Shown here piece after piece: positions 9,901 to 17,520 of a DNA stretch of 64,000 nucleotides (position 1 is its first letter; each line of letters starts with the position of its first letter). The position numbers and the translations under genes are program-made. This DNA comes from JAAYAE01 sp963678395 (GTDB lineage Bacteria > Bacillota > Negativicutes > Acidaminococcales > Acidaminococcaceae), in NCBI GenBank assembly GCA_963678395.1, contig OY782827.1, positions 2,092,124-2,156,123 of the forward strand, read 5' to 3'. A model generated the notes under the pieces. It was not told the origin of the DNA, searched no databases, and saw nothing but the letters and a program-made list of their open reading frames with translations.

Positions 9901-11249
9901 AGTTTAAGATGGTCTTGCGCCAAATATCCTTCCACGGTCATCTCGCCGTTAGCAATAATATTTTCAGCATCAAATTTAGCCAACGGAGCCAAATCAACCT
10001 GTTGCATACTCACATCAGCTAAAATTTTACCACTTGCGATTTCATAACTACCGGTCAGAGAAATATTACCACTTGAATATTCCGCCGTAGCTCCTAAAAC
10101 ATTTATCTTTTCCCCCTGCATAGACAGCGGTATTTTCACATTAGTAAGACTTTCTCCTGCCACCACTAACTCGGGAACGGTTAAACTACCTGTAATACCC
10201 AAATCTTCTTTAGTTCCATTTAAAATTAATTTACCACTAAACAAGCCTTCTAACGGTACAGCAGTAATCATTTTTGTTAAATCAAGACTTTTTACTTCAA
10301 CAACCAAATCTTTAGCAATCGGAGCTTTAATATTGGCAAAATCAATGCCGCCATTTATTTCTACTTTTTCGCCATTTACTGTAGCCTTAAGTTTATCTGC
10401 TGTAAAAGTCATTTCATGAACCTTAACCTTACCATCTAAGGTTACTGGCACTAGACTGTTGCCATTAACAACTGTGCCTGCTGCTTGGAAAAACTTTCCG
10501 GAACCGGACATGCCTACACTATGCCCATCATTATTCCATAATATGTTTAATTCTCTAACAGAGCCAGATATATTGCGTACCGGAATATAGTGTTCAATTA
10601 ATGCCGTAAATTTATCTAAACTAAAAGATTTTGTTTTGATTGTAAGAGCACCACTCGTATTAGAATTCAACTTGCCCACTATAGATAAAATTTCATTGCG
10701 CAATGAAAGATCTAAATCTAGAGCATAGTCTGGATTGCCAACTGCAGAAATCTCTCCTTGCACACCTGTTGTCCACATTCCATAGGGCGTAGCTATAACT
10801 AATTGACCGTTGTTAATATGAACTAGACCTTTGAAATTGGTATCTTCCTTGTCCCGTGCTTTCAGCAATTCTGTAATATCTAATTTATCATTCTTATCCA
10901 TATTAATACGAATTACCGGATCGTTAATATCAAGGGTATCAATAGCACTTACAATGCTTGCCTTAGTTAATCCCTTAAGCAGACTAAAGCCAATAACAAT
11001 AGAAGGCGCTTTGGCCACCTCTTTACCAGCTTTATTGGACACAACAATATTCTTGGCCGTAATCTCCAAGGTGTTGGACACTTTCAGTCCTTCAATATTA
11101 ACTTTGCCATTTATATAATCATTTGCAATGGTTTCTATGTTAGGAATAGTCGCAGTTAAATAATGGGGTACTATTATATTAATAATCCCCAAATATAAAG
11201 CTATCAGCAAGACCACAAAGCCCAATGACCACTTTCTTACAACGGACAT
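6921..11249 (-). CDS. tamB: TamB/AsmA-type translocation and assembly module protein
   Basis: A very long protein of about 1442 residues. One N-terminal membrane helix (about 7-27) anchors it in the inner membrane. The rest is a repetitive, strand-rich periplasmic rod with many 'G-x-L-x-hydrophobic' repeats, ending in the DUF490/TamB domain and a terminal '..WYGIQYQIAF' strand. TamB-like proteins span the periplasm and are now viewed as bridge-like lipid carriers; in Veillonella loss of tamB disturbs the outer membrane. The ATG at 11247-11249 has AAAGGAG ten bases upstream; a TTG two codons earlier is the alternative. It is separated from tolC by a strong terminator and so probably starts its own transcript with the sigma factor and bamA. 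Confidence 0.92.
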   Translation of the reverse strand: MSVVRKWSLGFVVLLIALYLGIINIIVPHYLTATIPNIETIANDYINGKVNIEGLKVSNTLEITAKNIVVSNKAGKEVAKAPSIVIGFSLLKGLTKASIVSAIDTLDINDPVIRINMDKNDKLDITELLKARDKEDTNFKGLVHINNGQLVIATPYGMWTTGVQGEISAVGNPDYALDLDLSLRNEILSIVGKLNSNTSGALTIKTKSFSLDKFTALIEHYIPVRNISGSVRELNILWNNDGHSVGMSGSGKFFQAAGTVVNGNSLVPVTLDGKVKVHEMTFTADKLKATVNGEKVEINGGIDFANIKAPIAKDLVVEVKSLDLTKMITAVPLEGLFSGKLILNGTKEDLGITGSLTVPELVVAGESLTNVKIPLSMQGEKINVLGATAEYSSGNISLTGSYEIASGKILADVSMQQVDLAPLAKFDAENIIANGEMTVEGYLAQDHLKLSTAANLMTLQWRGTMFRNLALDVDINKDNIIVNNFSIFSDNGGAMVTSGSWKDKIIDAKAHLSDLPIEPFLQLTKQDISGTLSGIFTVQGPLASVRVAGKAALGAGEILGEKFVGAQGFIVLQNNVLQISKLKIDMAQGEHLVNGKIDISGTQPVIDLDITTNNVRVEPLANYFAPTIKLTGNLDNQAHIFGAIDALRVSGKMHLWDGSFKKFLVDDITGLYDYNAGALSLKNFKIKALTTNIDLDGTMDSAGNLDFAMDARKIHLERMPKLETYAKVEGLADFSGRVRGTSKTLLFAGALTANSIKINGEELTGLAFFVESKGGMVNKLNGTFEQGAGGDYEAVLLLDLEKGLLQGTLNAVNGNINSIAKMAKENLDIQGLLNGKMVINKEGKGSGISIIGKVDQGKVRGIAFKDIDFNLFYKKRLWQINNMKAQENTGGFIAAQGSVDLRTRKIDLEVGSNKANAAILTAFMTNPPDFGGMMDFTAQLTGDLDNPKGNLSLQVSQGELSGVTFDNLYGMVTLRDDMFKLEQLLLEKSVYKISAYGTFPRDLLRAKNARRNQEAQMDLKVKLDNANLSILPSLTGWIDWALGDTKGNLDISGTLEEPLINGSVKIEQGTIKARDIATLFDNFKMEVNFKGKQVTLNELSTNIGKGGSFTAHGNFAFTDAATEPYLLEFDAKNAQIESTYFNGTINAHGEVAQKRNRPHLTAKIRLDDVLLNIPAIPSMPAGNSNIGLDITLELGPSIHLRNKYMYDLWLAGGLHIIGSTRFTNIEGNIDATKGTISYIRTPFNIKHASVAWPLPGVIMPSVSFEATSRFSRYNITAKAEGAADELNVVLTSNPAKSQRELLRMLTLKTTGDNATSSVDNENVQGLVDAGLQMTFMGDIEDFMKQTFSFDEFRIYNGSVRSSIGFDIDTLKAENFTNEDRNQYNILVSKHIMKNVMLGYSTSLDQEYHSTFAEYSINDKINLNFSMDEKNRRWYGIQYQIAF

Positions 11250-11357
11250 TTGCAATAATCTCCTTTAAAGAGAATTTTCCTATGATTTTTCTCCAGCAAT
11301 AGCTATCATATGCTGCCAATATTCTATCTCGTATAGTATACCAAATTTTAGCACAAA

Positions 11358-11390
11358 AAAATACCGTCACTATGCTTGTAACGGTATTTT
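11358..11390 (-). terminator. Intrinsic terminator after tolC
   Basis: A 10-bp stem (AAAATACCGT with ACGGTATTTT) around a loop with a few extra pairs is followed on the minus strand by a run of seven T. It lies 14 bases past the tolC stop and separates tolC from tamB. Confidence 0.88.
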
Positions 11391-11403
11391 TAGCATTCTT
11401 TTG

Positions 11404-12702
11404 TTAATTAAGTACTACTGGAACACCCATAGCTTTCTCCAACTGAGCATGAGAAGTATTATAGTCGTAGAGAGCTTGTATATAGTTGTTTTTAGCCGTT
11501 GTTAATGCGACTTGGGCATCAATAACATCCGTATTAGTACCAACTCCTGCTTGATACCTAACCAATGCTATTTTATATGCTTCCTCTGCTTCAGATATAG
11601 CAAGAGAAGTAGTATTAATACGTTTTTCTGCTTCGCGCAGGCTCAAGTAATAAGTACGCACAGCTAATTGAACACTATCGGTAGTTTGACGATAAGTTTC
11701 TTCTGCTTTTACTACATCAGCTTTAGCAGCAGCAACCTTAGCAGCCGTTACCCCATAATCCCAAACATTCATAGAAAGGGTCAAACCCACAGACCAATTA
11801 TCATTTTTTGTAGCCGGCCAAGAATTATTTGCCCAACCAGTAGATGCTGTTGCATTCACAGAAGGCATATTTCCGGCATTAGCAACTTTTTGAGTTGCTA
11901 ATGCCATATCAACAGAAACCTTTGCCTGATGAATTTCTGGCCTGTTGGTCATAGCATATGTTATACAATTTTCTAAAGTACTATTATATTTTTTGTATTC
12001 TAAACCCTCGCTAACACTAAGGTCCGTAGAAATTGGCAATCCTATCACATTATTCAAGCTAGCTACAGCTACATCATAAGCATTTTGCGCCTTTGTGAGT
12101 GTTTGCTTAGCATTGGCCAACTCTACTTGGCTTCGAAGAACATCAATTTTAGCAACAACGCCTACATTAAACTGTGCTTGTGTATTTTTTAAATGATCTG
12201 CAAGCTGCTTTACAGATTCTTTGTCCAGTGTAACGGTATTGGCCGCTTCTAGTACAGAATAATACCCTGTAGTGGCGCTTAGCTTAGTAGCCTGATGAGA
12301 TTCATCCATACCATATTGATAATATACATAATTTTTACTGGCTTTATCGATAGCTCCGGAAATAGCACCACCGGAATAAAGTGGGAACGCTAAAGTAACT
12401 CCATTTTTAAAGGTACCTGACGGACCTTCCTGTGTACCAATAGGATTATAATATCCCCCACGATTATTGCTGCTGCTAGCAGTAATGCTGCCCCAACGAG
12501 AACCCTTAGCCTGATCCTTTCCTGCTTTAGCATTAGAAAGTTCCGCACGAGAAATTTTCACATTGGAGTTATTGACCAAGGCCATGTGTACTGCCTTGTC
12601 TAAATTAAGCTCCACTGTAGCTGCAAATGCTGTCTGCATTGCAAGAGCACTGAGCACCGTCGCTACTAAGAGCGTTTTTTTTGTTAGATATTTATTTGTC
12701 AT
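11404..12702 (-). CDS. tolC: TolC-family outer-membrane channel protein
   Basis: A protein of about 432 residues starting at the ATG five bases after GAGGG; a longer reading from 12729 begins inside a palindromic operator-like site and is less likely. A signal peptide ends near AFAATVEL. The mature protein has the two-fold repeated TolC/OEP layout: 'LNLDKAVHMALVNNSNVKISRAEL' (given in part) and the second repeat 'NCITYAMTNRPEIHQAKVSV', long helical barrels with Ala-rich coiled coils, and the 'RYQAGVGTNTDVIDAQVAL' motif. TolC trimers form export ducts across the outer membrane. It follows mlaEFD and precedes tamB, the order described for Veillonella, but here has its own promoter and terminator. 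The partner efflux pump is not in the window. Confidence 0.92.
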   Translation of the reverse strand: MTNKYLTKKTLLVATVLSALAMQTAFAATVELNLDKAVHMALVNNSNVKISRAELSNAKAGKDQAKGSRWGSITASSSNNRGGYYNPIGTQEGPSGTFKNGVTLAFPLYSGGAISGAIDKASKNYVYYQYGMDESHQATKLSATTGYYSVLEAANTVTLDKESVKQLADHLKNTQAQFNVGVVAKIDVLRSQVELANAKQTLTKAQNAYDVAVASLNNVIGLPISTDLSVSEGLEYKKYNSTLENCITYAMTNRPEIHQAKVSVDMALATQKVANAGNMPSVNATASTGWANNSWPATKNDNWSVGLTLSMNVWDYGVTAAKVAAAKADVVKAEETYRQTTDSVQLAVRTYYLSLREAEKRINTTSLAISEAEEAYKIALVRYQAGVGTNTDVIDAQVALTTAKNNYIQALYDYNTSHAQLEKAMGVPVVLN

Positions 12703-12719
12703 ATTAGCCCTCATATTAC

Positions 12720-12739
12720 TACTGACCAAATAGTCAGTA
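12720..12739. promoter_or_regulatory. 20-bp palindromic operator-like site upstream of tolC
   Basis: Two perfect 7-bp arms, TACTGAC and GTCAGTA, flank a 6-bp spacer. The site begins about 7 bases downstream of a strong -10 box, so a bound protein would block transcription start or early elongation. The shape (TGAC..GTCA with a 6-bp core) is typical of TetR-family operators that control efflux genes. No TetR gene is in the window. Confidence 0.6.
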
Positions 12740-12746
12740 TAGATAG

Positions 12747-12775
12747 ATTATAGTTACTTATTTATGTAAAGTCAA
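12747..12775 (-). promoter_or_regulatory. Near-consensus sigma-A promoter for tolC
   Basis: On the minus strand TTGACT (12770-12775) is followed after exactly 17 bases by TATAAT (12747-12752). It sits just after the mlaD stop and reads into tolC. Confidence 0.85.
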
Positions 12776-12782
12776 CTTTTTA

Positions 12783-14039
12783 TTAAAAATAGCTACGCAC
12801 GCCAAAATAAGTAGTATCCGAGCCATTACCATTAACTTCTGTACTTTGTGCTATAAGAGAAAAATCTTTCGTCAACGCCAATTCTCCGCCAACTCTCACC
12901 TTAGTATCATTGAAATCATAAAAATCAGTAAACAATTTAAAGTTACGACCAATCTTGTAATTCATACCTACTCCAAAAGAACCCTGCATCAAACCAGCAC
13001 GAACACCAAATCTAGGATTTACCATTTTATTATAGTTTAAATCAAGTTTTGTGTCATCTCCTACGTCAGCACCTCCAATATAAACGAAACTATGCTCTAG
13101 CAAAGGAAACTGCACGCCCATGTCAGTCCGCCATTTTTTATTTTTATCATTGTACATTACATCAGTTTGTGCCTTAGCATCTGTAACAACACCAAGCATT
13201 TTATTAGCCTTTTCACTAGTTTCTCTGGCATTATGTATCGTAGCTTTTAAATCTTTCTTTGTTTGAGGATCTGTAACCACATCTTGCAATGAAGCCGCCA
13301 TTTTTTCAATATGTTCACTGGCTGTTGCCATATTTTGAGCCATTATAGCCATATTTTTGCCTGTAGCACCACTATTGTCTGCACCTTCCATAATACTATT
13401 CATATGTGCTGTCATTAAACTCATATCATGCACCATTTGAGAAATTCCTTCTTGGTTATTAGAGGCTAAATCTGCCATAACCTTGCTAAAGGTATTTAAG
13501 TTCTTACTGATTTCACTAGCATTAAGGAAGCCTTCGCGCATAGATTTTTGCACTTCTTTATCACCAAACACGTTGTTGAAGGCATCAGCAATATTACCAA
13601 GTTTATCCAAAACTTTAGAAGACGCCTCCATGAACTCATCTAAACCTCTTGGTTTAACGCCTGCTATTACCTCTTTATCTTTATAATACTCATTACCGGC
13701 AAATTCCGGTGGATCAATCGTAACGAATTTCGTGCCCATAACACCATCCATGCCAATAGAAAAACGGGAATTGCGCGGGATTTTAGTATCTGCGTCAATT
13801 TTTAAAACGGCGCGCACCTTCGTGCCTTGTACACCTATGTCTTTTACCTTACCAAACGGCACCCCGGCAAAGCGGACTTCATTCCCCACCTTTAACCCAT
13901 TGACCTGCTCATATACTACATTGAGCACATAACCGCTTCCGGAAAAGCTAAATACCCCTAAAAATGAAATAATCATGAGAAAAAGTGCTAACCCAGCTAT
14001 GGTAATTGCCCCTACTTTTGCATCATTTACTTTATTCAC
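12783..14039 (-). CDS. mlaD: MlaD-type MCE protein with C-terminal outer-membrane beta-barrel
   Basis: I start this at GTG 14037-14039, six bases after AGGAAGGTG and overlapping the mlaF stop by 8 bases; that gives 418 residues. One membrane helix (about 10-30) precedes an MCE domain (about 36-110, 'VYEQVNGLKVGNEVRFAGV', 'MGTKFVTIDPP'). A long helical segment (about 125-295) follows. Residues 300-418 alternate hydrophobic and polar residues, are rich in Gly/Tyr/Phe and end 'YFGVRSYF', a barrel-type terminus. This fused layout, an inner-membrane anchor plus outer-membrane barrel on one chain, was described for Veillonella parvula as a one-protein trans-envelope bridge for phospholipids. Standard MlaD lacks the barrel. 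Confidence 0.92.
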   Translation of the reverse strand: MNKVNDAKVGAITIAGLALFLMIISFLGVFSFSGSGYVLNVVYEQVNGLKVGNEVRFAGVPFGKVKDIGVQGTKVRAVLKIDADTKIPRNSRFSIGMDGVMGTKFVTIDPPEFAGNEYYKDKEVIAGVKPRGLDEFMEASSKVLDKLGNIADAFNNVFGDKEVQKSMREGFLNASEISKNLNTFSKVMADLASNNQEGISQMVHDMSLMTAHMNSIMEGADNSGATGKNMAIMAQNMATASEHIEKMAASLQDVVTDPQTKKDLKATIHNARETSEKANKMLGVVTDAKAQTDVMYNDKNKKWRTDMGVQFPLLEHSFVYIGGADVGDDTKLDLNYNKMVNPRFGVRAGLMQGSFGVGMNYKIGRNFKLFTDFYDFNDTKVRVGGELALTKDFSLIAQSTEVNGNGSDTTYFGVRSYF

Positions 14040-14808
14040 TAGCAGCACCTTCCTTGCGATTATTTTCTGCAAATAACTCGCCCTTAATAAATTGTTGTAC
14101 AAATGGGTTAGAGCTTTTTTTAATTTCTGACACTGTCCCCCTAGCCTCAATATGCCCTTCATTTAGCAGGGCTATTTTATCTGCCGCCATGAAAGCAGAC
14201 CCCATATCATGTGTAACCAATAAGGATGTTGCCCCCAATGTTGCTTTTGTTTTCAAAATCAATTCACTAATAACGTTAGCCATGATAGGGTCTAATCCAG
14301 CGGTTGGTTCATCATAGAGAACTATTTCAGGTTCTAACGCTATTGCCCTTGCCAAACTAACTCTTTTTTTCATACCACCGGACAGTTCCGCCGGATATTC
14401 TTTTTCGGTACCCGGCAATCCTACCATATCTAGCATTTTCTTTACTATATCTTGGATTTCTTTTTCGCTTTTATTAGTATGCTGCCTTAAGCCAAAGGCA
14501 ACATTTTCATATACGCTTAGAAAATCAAACAACGCCGAGTACTGAAAAACCATCCCCATTTCTTTGCGCAATTCATTCCACTCATCTTCACTAAAATTTA
14601 CTACATCGTGGCCCTTTATAATAATGTGTCCACTATCAGGTGAAAGCAAGCCAATGAGCAGTTTTAATACCGTGCTTTTACCACAACCGCTGGGGCCAAT
14701 AACTGCCAAGGTTTCTCCTGCACACACTTCAAAACTTAGCTTATCCAAAACAACCTTAGGACCGAAAGATATACTGACTTCTTGAAATTGAATAATCGGT
14801 TCTGCCAC
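14032..14808 (-). CDS. mlaF: MlaF, ATPase of the Mla phospholipid transporter
   Basis: A 258-residue ABC ATPase with Walker A 'GPSGCGKST' (about 38-46), Q-loop 'FQYSALFD', signature 'LSGGMKKRVSLARA', Walker B 'IVLYDEPTAGLDP' and H-loop 'LVTHD'. The 'SGGMKKR' form of the signature is typical of MlaF/MceG ATPases. The start is a GTG seven bases after GGAGGAT. It lies 3 bases from mlaE and overlaps mlaD by 8 bases, so the three are translated as a coupled unit. It powers lipid movement through MlaE-MlaD. Confidence 0.95.
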   Translation of the reverse strand: MAEPIIQFQEVSISFGPKVVLDKLSFEVCAGETLAVIGPSGCGKSTVLKLLIGLLSPDSGHIIIKGHDVVNFSEDEWNELRKEMGMVFQYSALFDFLSVYENVAFGLRQHTNKSEKEIQDIVKKMLDMVGLPGTEKEYPAELSGGMKKRVSLARAIALEPEIVLYDEPTAGLDPIMANVISELILKTKATLGATSLLVTHDMGSAFMAADKIALLNEGHIEARGTVSEIKKSSNPFVQQFIKGELFAENNRKEGAASE

Positions 14809-14811
14809 GCT

Positions 14812-15600
14812 TTATCCTCCCTGCACAAACAAAATCACGGACAAAAAATAGTTCGTGACAAAAATTAATATTATAGATAATACTACAGATGCCGTTGTAG
14901 CAACGCCAACACCTTCAGCTCCTTGTTTAGCTCCCAGCCCTTTATAACAACCTACAATTGCTATAATAGCCCCAAAAAACGCCCCCTTAATCATACCTCC
15001 TATAAGATCCCATGGTTCTGTAAATACCCTGATAGAATCTATATAAGAATAACTACTTATATCTGCATAATTAGTCGCTACTATCCAGCCTCCAATACTA
15101 CCAACTACATTAGCAAAAACAATTAATATTGGCAACATTAGTATCATGGCAATAAAGCGTGGTACGACTAAATAAGCAACCGGATTTGTTGCCATAACCT
15201 TTAGGGCATCTATTTGTTCAGTAACCTTCATAGTGCCAATCTCAGCTGCAATAGCCGCACCTATACGTCCAGCTACTACTACGCCAGCCAAAACAGGAGC
15301 TAATTCGCGTCCCATGGCAATGGCAACTATGCCTCCAACAGAATCAGAAGCACCAAAGCGAACAAATTCCTTAGCTGTTTGTACGGCTAAAACCATGCCT
15401 GTACACATAGTTGTTACCATAACAATGGGCAGGGAATCCGCCCCTAGTTTTGCCATTTGGCGCAGCATTTCCGTTAAATTTACTTCGTTTACGCGTCTAC
15501 AAGTCTCACCAAAAAGGATAACTATCTTGCCTGTATTGGCACAAGCCTGCACTATGAACTTTCCTACAGCTTCACAAAGCGAATTTAAGTTCCTATTCAT
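14812..15600 (-). CDS. mlaE: MlaE, permease of the Mla phospholipid transporter
   Basis: A 262-residue inner-membrane permease of the MlaE/YrbE family with about five hydrophobic segments. The family motifs 'GRELAPVLAGVVVAGRIGAAIAAEIGTMKVTEQ' (given in part) and 'PRFIAMILMLPIL' are plain, and a glycine-rich 'IKGAFFGAIIAIVGCYKGL' segment lies near the C-terminus. The ATG follows AAGGAGAG. It is the first gene of the mlaEFD operon and has a promoter candidate 36-65 bases upstream. No MlaA, MlaB or MlaC gene is nearby, consistent with the reduced system of diderm Firmicutes in which MlaD spans the periplasm itself. Confidence 0.95.
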   Translation of the reverse strand: MNRNLNSLCEAVGKFIVQACANTGKIVILFGETCRRVNEVNLTEMLRQMAKLGADSLPIVMVTTMCTGMVLAVQTAKEFVRFGASDSVGGIVAIAMGRELAPVLAGVVVAGRIGAAIAAEIGTMKVTEQIDALKVMATNPVAYLVVPRFIAMILMLPILIVFANVVGSIGGWIVATNYADISSYSYIDSIRVFTEPWDLIGGMIKGAFFGAIIAIVGCYKGLGAKQGAEGVGVATTASVVLSIILIFVTNYFLSVILFVQGG

Positions 15601-15635
15601 AAACTCTCCTTAATATGCATACTACTATGTATACC

Positions 15636-15665
15636 ATTATACTTCATTCAAAAGGATTTTTCCAA
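15636..15665 (-). promoter_or_regulatory. Promoter candidate for mlaEFD
   Basis: On the minus strand TTGGAA (15660-15665) and TATAAT (15636-15641) are 18 bases apart, about 36 bases upstream of the mlaE start. The -10 is consensus, the -35 matches in four positions. Confidence 0.65.
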
Positions 15666-15679
15666 AACAATTTAAAAAA

Positions 15680-15706
15680 GCAGTGAAGCTTTTTACGCTT
15701 CACTGC
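15680..15706 (-). terminator. Intrinsic terminator after the S55-like gene
   Basis: A 10-bp stem, GCAGTGAAGC with GCTTCACTGC, is followed on the minus strand by six T. It ends the transcript coming from the genes to the right before the mla promoter. Confidence 0.88.
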
Positions 15707-15715
15707 AAATATCTG

Positions 15716-15760
15716 CTTATATTAAGGCAATATCACTTATATTAAGGCAATATCACTTAT
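15716..15760. repeat. 20-bp tandem duplication at the 3' end of the S55-like gene
   Basis: The unit ATTAAGGCAATATCACTTAT occurs twice head to tail, with 5 further matching bases before it. It covers the stop codon region and 3' flank, so the duplication left the protein end intact. Confidence 0.9.
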
Positions 15761-17453
15761 TTTCAATCATTACTGTAATTTCTATATCCCCATTAGCTAT
15801 AAACTTTAAGGGATATTTTTGTTTATATTTGCTTCCCTTCATCATGCTCTGCAAATTAGCAGTGGCCGGAATAGTATCTTTGCTTTCGTTAACCTGTTCT
15901 TCAGTCTTTTTAGAAATATTTGGTAAAATATCTACAACCATTTCATTATTGCTGTCTGCCTCATTAAATTCATCTAAAAATTCTTTAAACTTTGGTTTTT
16001 TAGTAACCACCGGCACACCTGATTTGGCTTCTTGTTGCTTTTTTATAAGCTTTGTCAACCAAGCATAGGCATTCCCACCACGTATAACAATATTCATTGG
16101 TCCAAGCTTTTGTTTTTCCGGTACCTTAAGCTCTATTTCCTTGGTAAAATTTCCCGCTCGATAAGGCTTGAATTCTATAAGCAAAGGGATTATACTGCCA
16201 GGTTTAAATTTTTCCTTGGGTATTTTAGCACTAACTATTTCAGCGACTTCAAAATCCGACGTTGCTTCCACATCAACGTTAACAGCAAAAATAGTGACTT
16301 TTTCAAATTTATTTTTCATAAGCATATCGCAGGCATAGGCTAATTCGCCGTTAGTGGCCTTAGCAATATCATTACTATTATAAAACATGTTCTCTCTTCT
16401 AAGTGTAATCTCCCCTGAATTTTCACCTCTAGCCGTAATATTAAAGGTTATATGGGAAGTTCCTCCACCTTTTCTATCAATAGTCTTATTAAGCACATTG
16501 TAACAAATACTATCAACTAAACTTGGAACTAAATCTTCATCGGTAATTAGCTGTACGCTGGCCGTTTTATGTAGACCCCTATCTTTATCCGTAGCCGAAA
16601 CAAACATGGGTATTATTTTGGGATTTTCCTTAATTTGCCCAGCTATACCCGTTGCTCTATCTTGAGATATGCGCCCCTTTAAATCTCCTAGAGCACCTAC
16701 CTTAAATGCCGATTCCATGTTGGGAATAGAAGCAAAAATCCAAGCATTGGTCATAAAGTAATCTGACGCGCCTCTTTGCAAAAATGGATGCCCAAATGCC
16801 AAAATGCGGCCAGTTTCATCATCTTTCCACGTCACGGTGCCAATTGCGCCAATAGACATATCTCCACGAACCAATTCTACGCCAATAGAGCTACCAGGTT
16901 CCAATGCTACCTTGCTTAAATCTTGATTACCTGTAGGTACCGCATAAGTTTTGAGTCCCGTAGGCAATAATTTATCACTTAAATATTTTATACCATCTTC
17001 TGTAAAACCACTAACCATAAGCGGTGTATTTTTCGGTAAAAATACAGCAGGGCGAGGGTCATAATTATCAAACATCTTTAACATTTCTCCTATAGGTGTC
17101 AAAAAACAATAATTAGGATCGGAAAAAGCCTTGCCATAAGCCACTGCTCCTGCTAAACAACCATCTATGTATACCGGACTGCCACTCATACCTTGGGCAA
17201 TACCACCCGAACGCTCAATAAGCGGACCTGAGGCTTTAATTAAAATATTATGCCCTGTCACATCCGATCCTGTTACACCCAGCACCTCCACATCAAAGGT
17301 TTCTATATTGACACCTTTGATAACCGTCTTAGCATAACCATGCATACCAGGATGTAATTCCTCTACGGAAATAGTAGGAATAGCCGCCGCAGCTGCTACA
17401 AGAGGCATACACAAAAGCAATACTAGTATCAATAAAAACTTACCCTGTTTCAT
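15753..17453 (-). CDS. SpoIVB peptidase S55 domain protein
   Basis: A 566-residue exported protein with a signal peptide (residues 5-24). Residues 30-230 form an S55-type domain: 'LHPGMHGYAKTV', the serine-protease-like 'QGMSGSPVYIDG' with Ser90 as candidate nucleophile, and 'ILAFGHPFLQRG'. The GMSGSP motif precedes the GHP motif, unlike SpoIVB itself, where the catalytic His comes first. This order is common to a broad S55-annotated bacterial family whose protease activity is unproven. The C-terminal 300 residues look like beta-sandwich repeats. The host region lacks sporulation genes, so a role in spore formation is unlikely. A peptidoglycan or envelope role is possible. Confidence 0.75.
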   Translation of the reverse strand: MKQGKFLLILVLLLCMPLVAAAAAIPTISVEELHPGMHGYAKTVIKGVNIETFDVEVLGVTGSDVTGHNILIKASGPLIERSGGIAQGMSGSPVYIDGCLAGAVAYGKAFSDPNYCFLTPIGEMLKMFDNYDPRPAVFLPKNTPLMVSGFTEDGIKYLSDKLLPTGLKTYAVPTGNQDLSKVALEPGSSIGVELVRGDMSIGAIGTVTWKDDETGRILAFGHPFLQRGASDYFMTNAWIFASIPNMESAFKVGALGDLKGRISQDRATGIAGQIKENPKIIPMFVSATDKDRGLHKTASVQLITDEDLVPSLVDSICYNVLNKTIDRKGGGTSHITFNITARGENSGEITLRRENMFYNSNDIAKATNGELAYACDMLMKNKFEKVTIFAVNVDVEATSDFEVAEIVSAKIPKEKFKPGSIIPLLIEFKPYRAGNFTKEIELKVPEKQKLGPMNIVIRGGNAYAWLTKLIKKQQEAKSGVPVVTKKPKFKEFLDEFNEADSNNEMVVDILPNISKKTEEQVNESKDTIPATANLQSMMKGSKYKQKYPLKFIANGDIEITVMIENK

Positions 17454-17471
17454 AACTCACCCCTTATTATA

Positions 17472-17510
17472 TGGTAAAACCGGCGTGCCTAAGCTACGCC
17501 GGTTTTACCA
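17472..17510. terminator. Long hairpin between the lipoyl-like gene and the S55-like gene
   Basis: A perfect 15-bp stem (TGGTAAAACCGGCGT and its complement) with a 9-nt loop. The stem itself contains A4 and T4 runs beside a GC core, so it can act as a terminator in either direction, though no long T tail follows. Confidence 0.7.
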
Positions 17511-17520
17511 CTGCTTATAA

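Noticed and set aside
11179..11370. 63-codon minus-strand frame overlapping the tamB start
   Set aside because: It overlaps the tamB 5' end in another frame and runs through its ribosome site; no domain and no site of its own.
14040..14162. N-terminal extension of mlaD to 14162
   Set aside because: It lies within mlaF, and the GTG at 14037-14039 has the ribosome site and gives the family-standard N-terminus.
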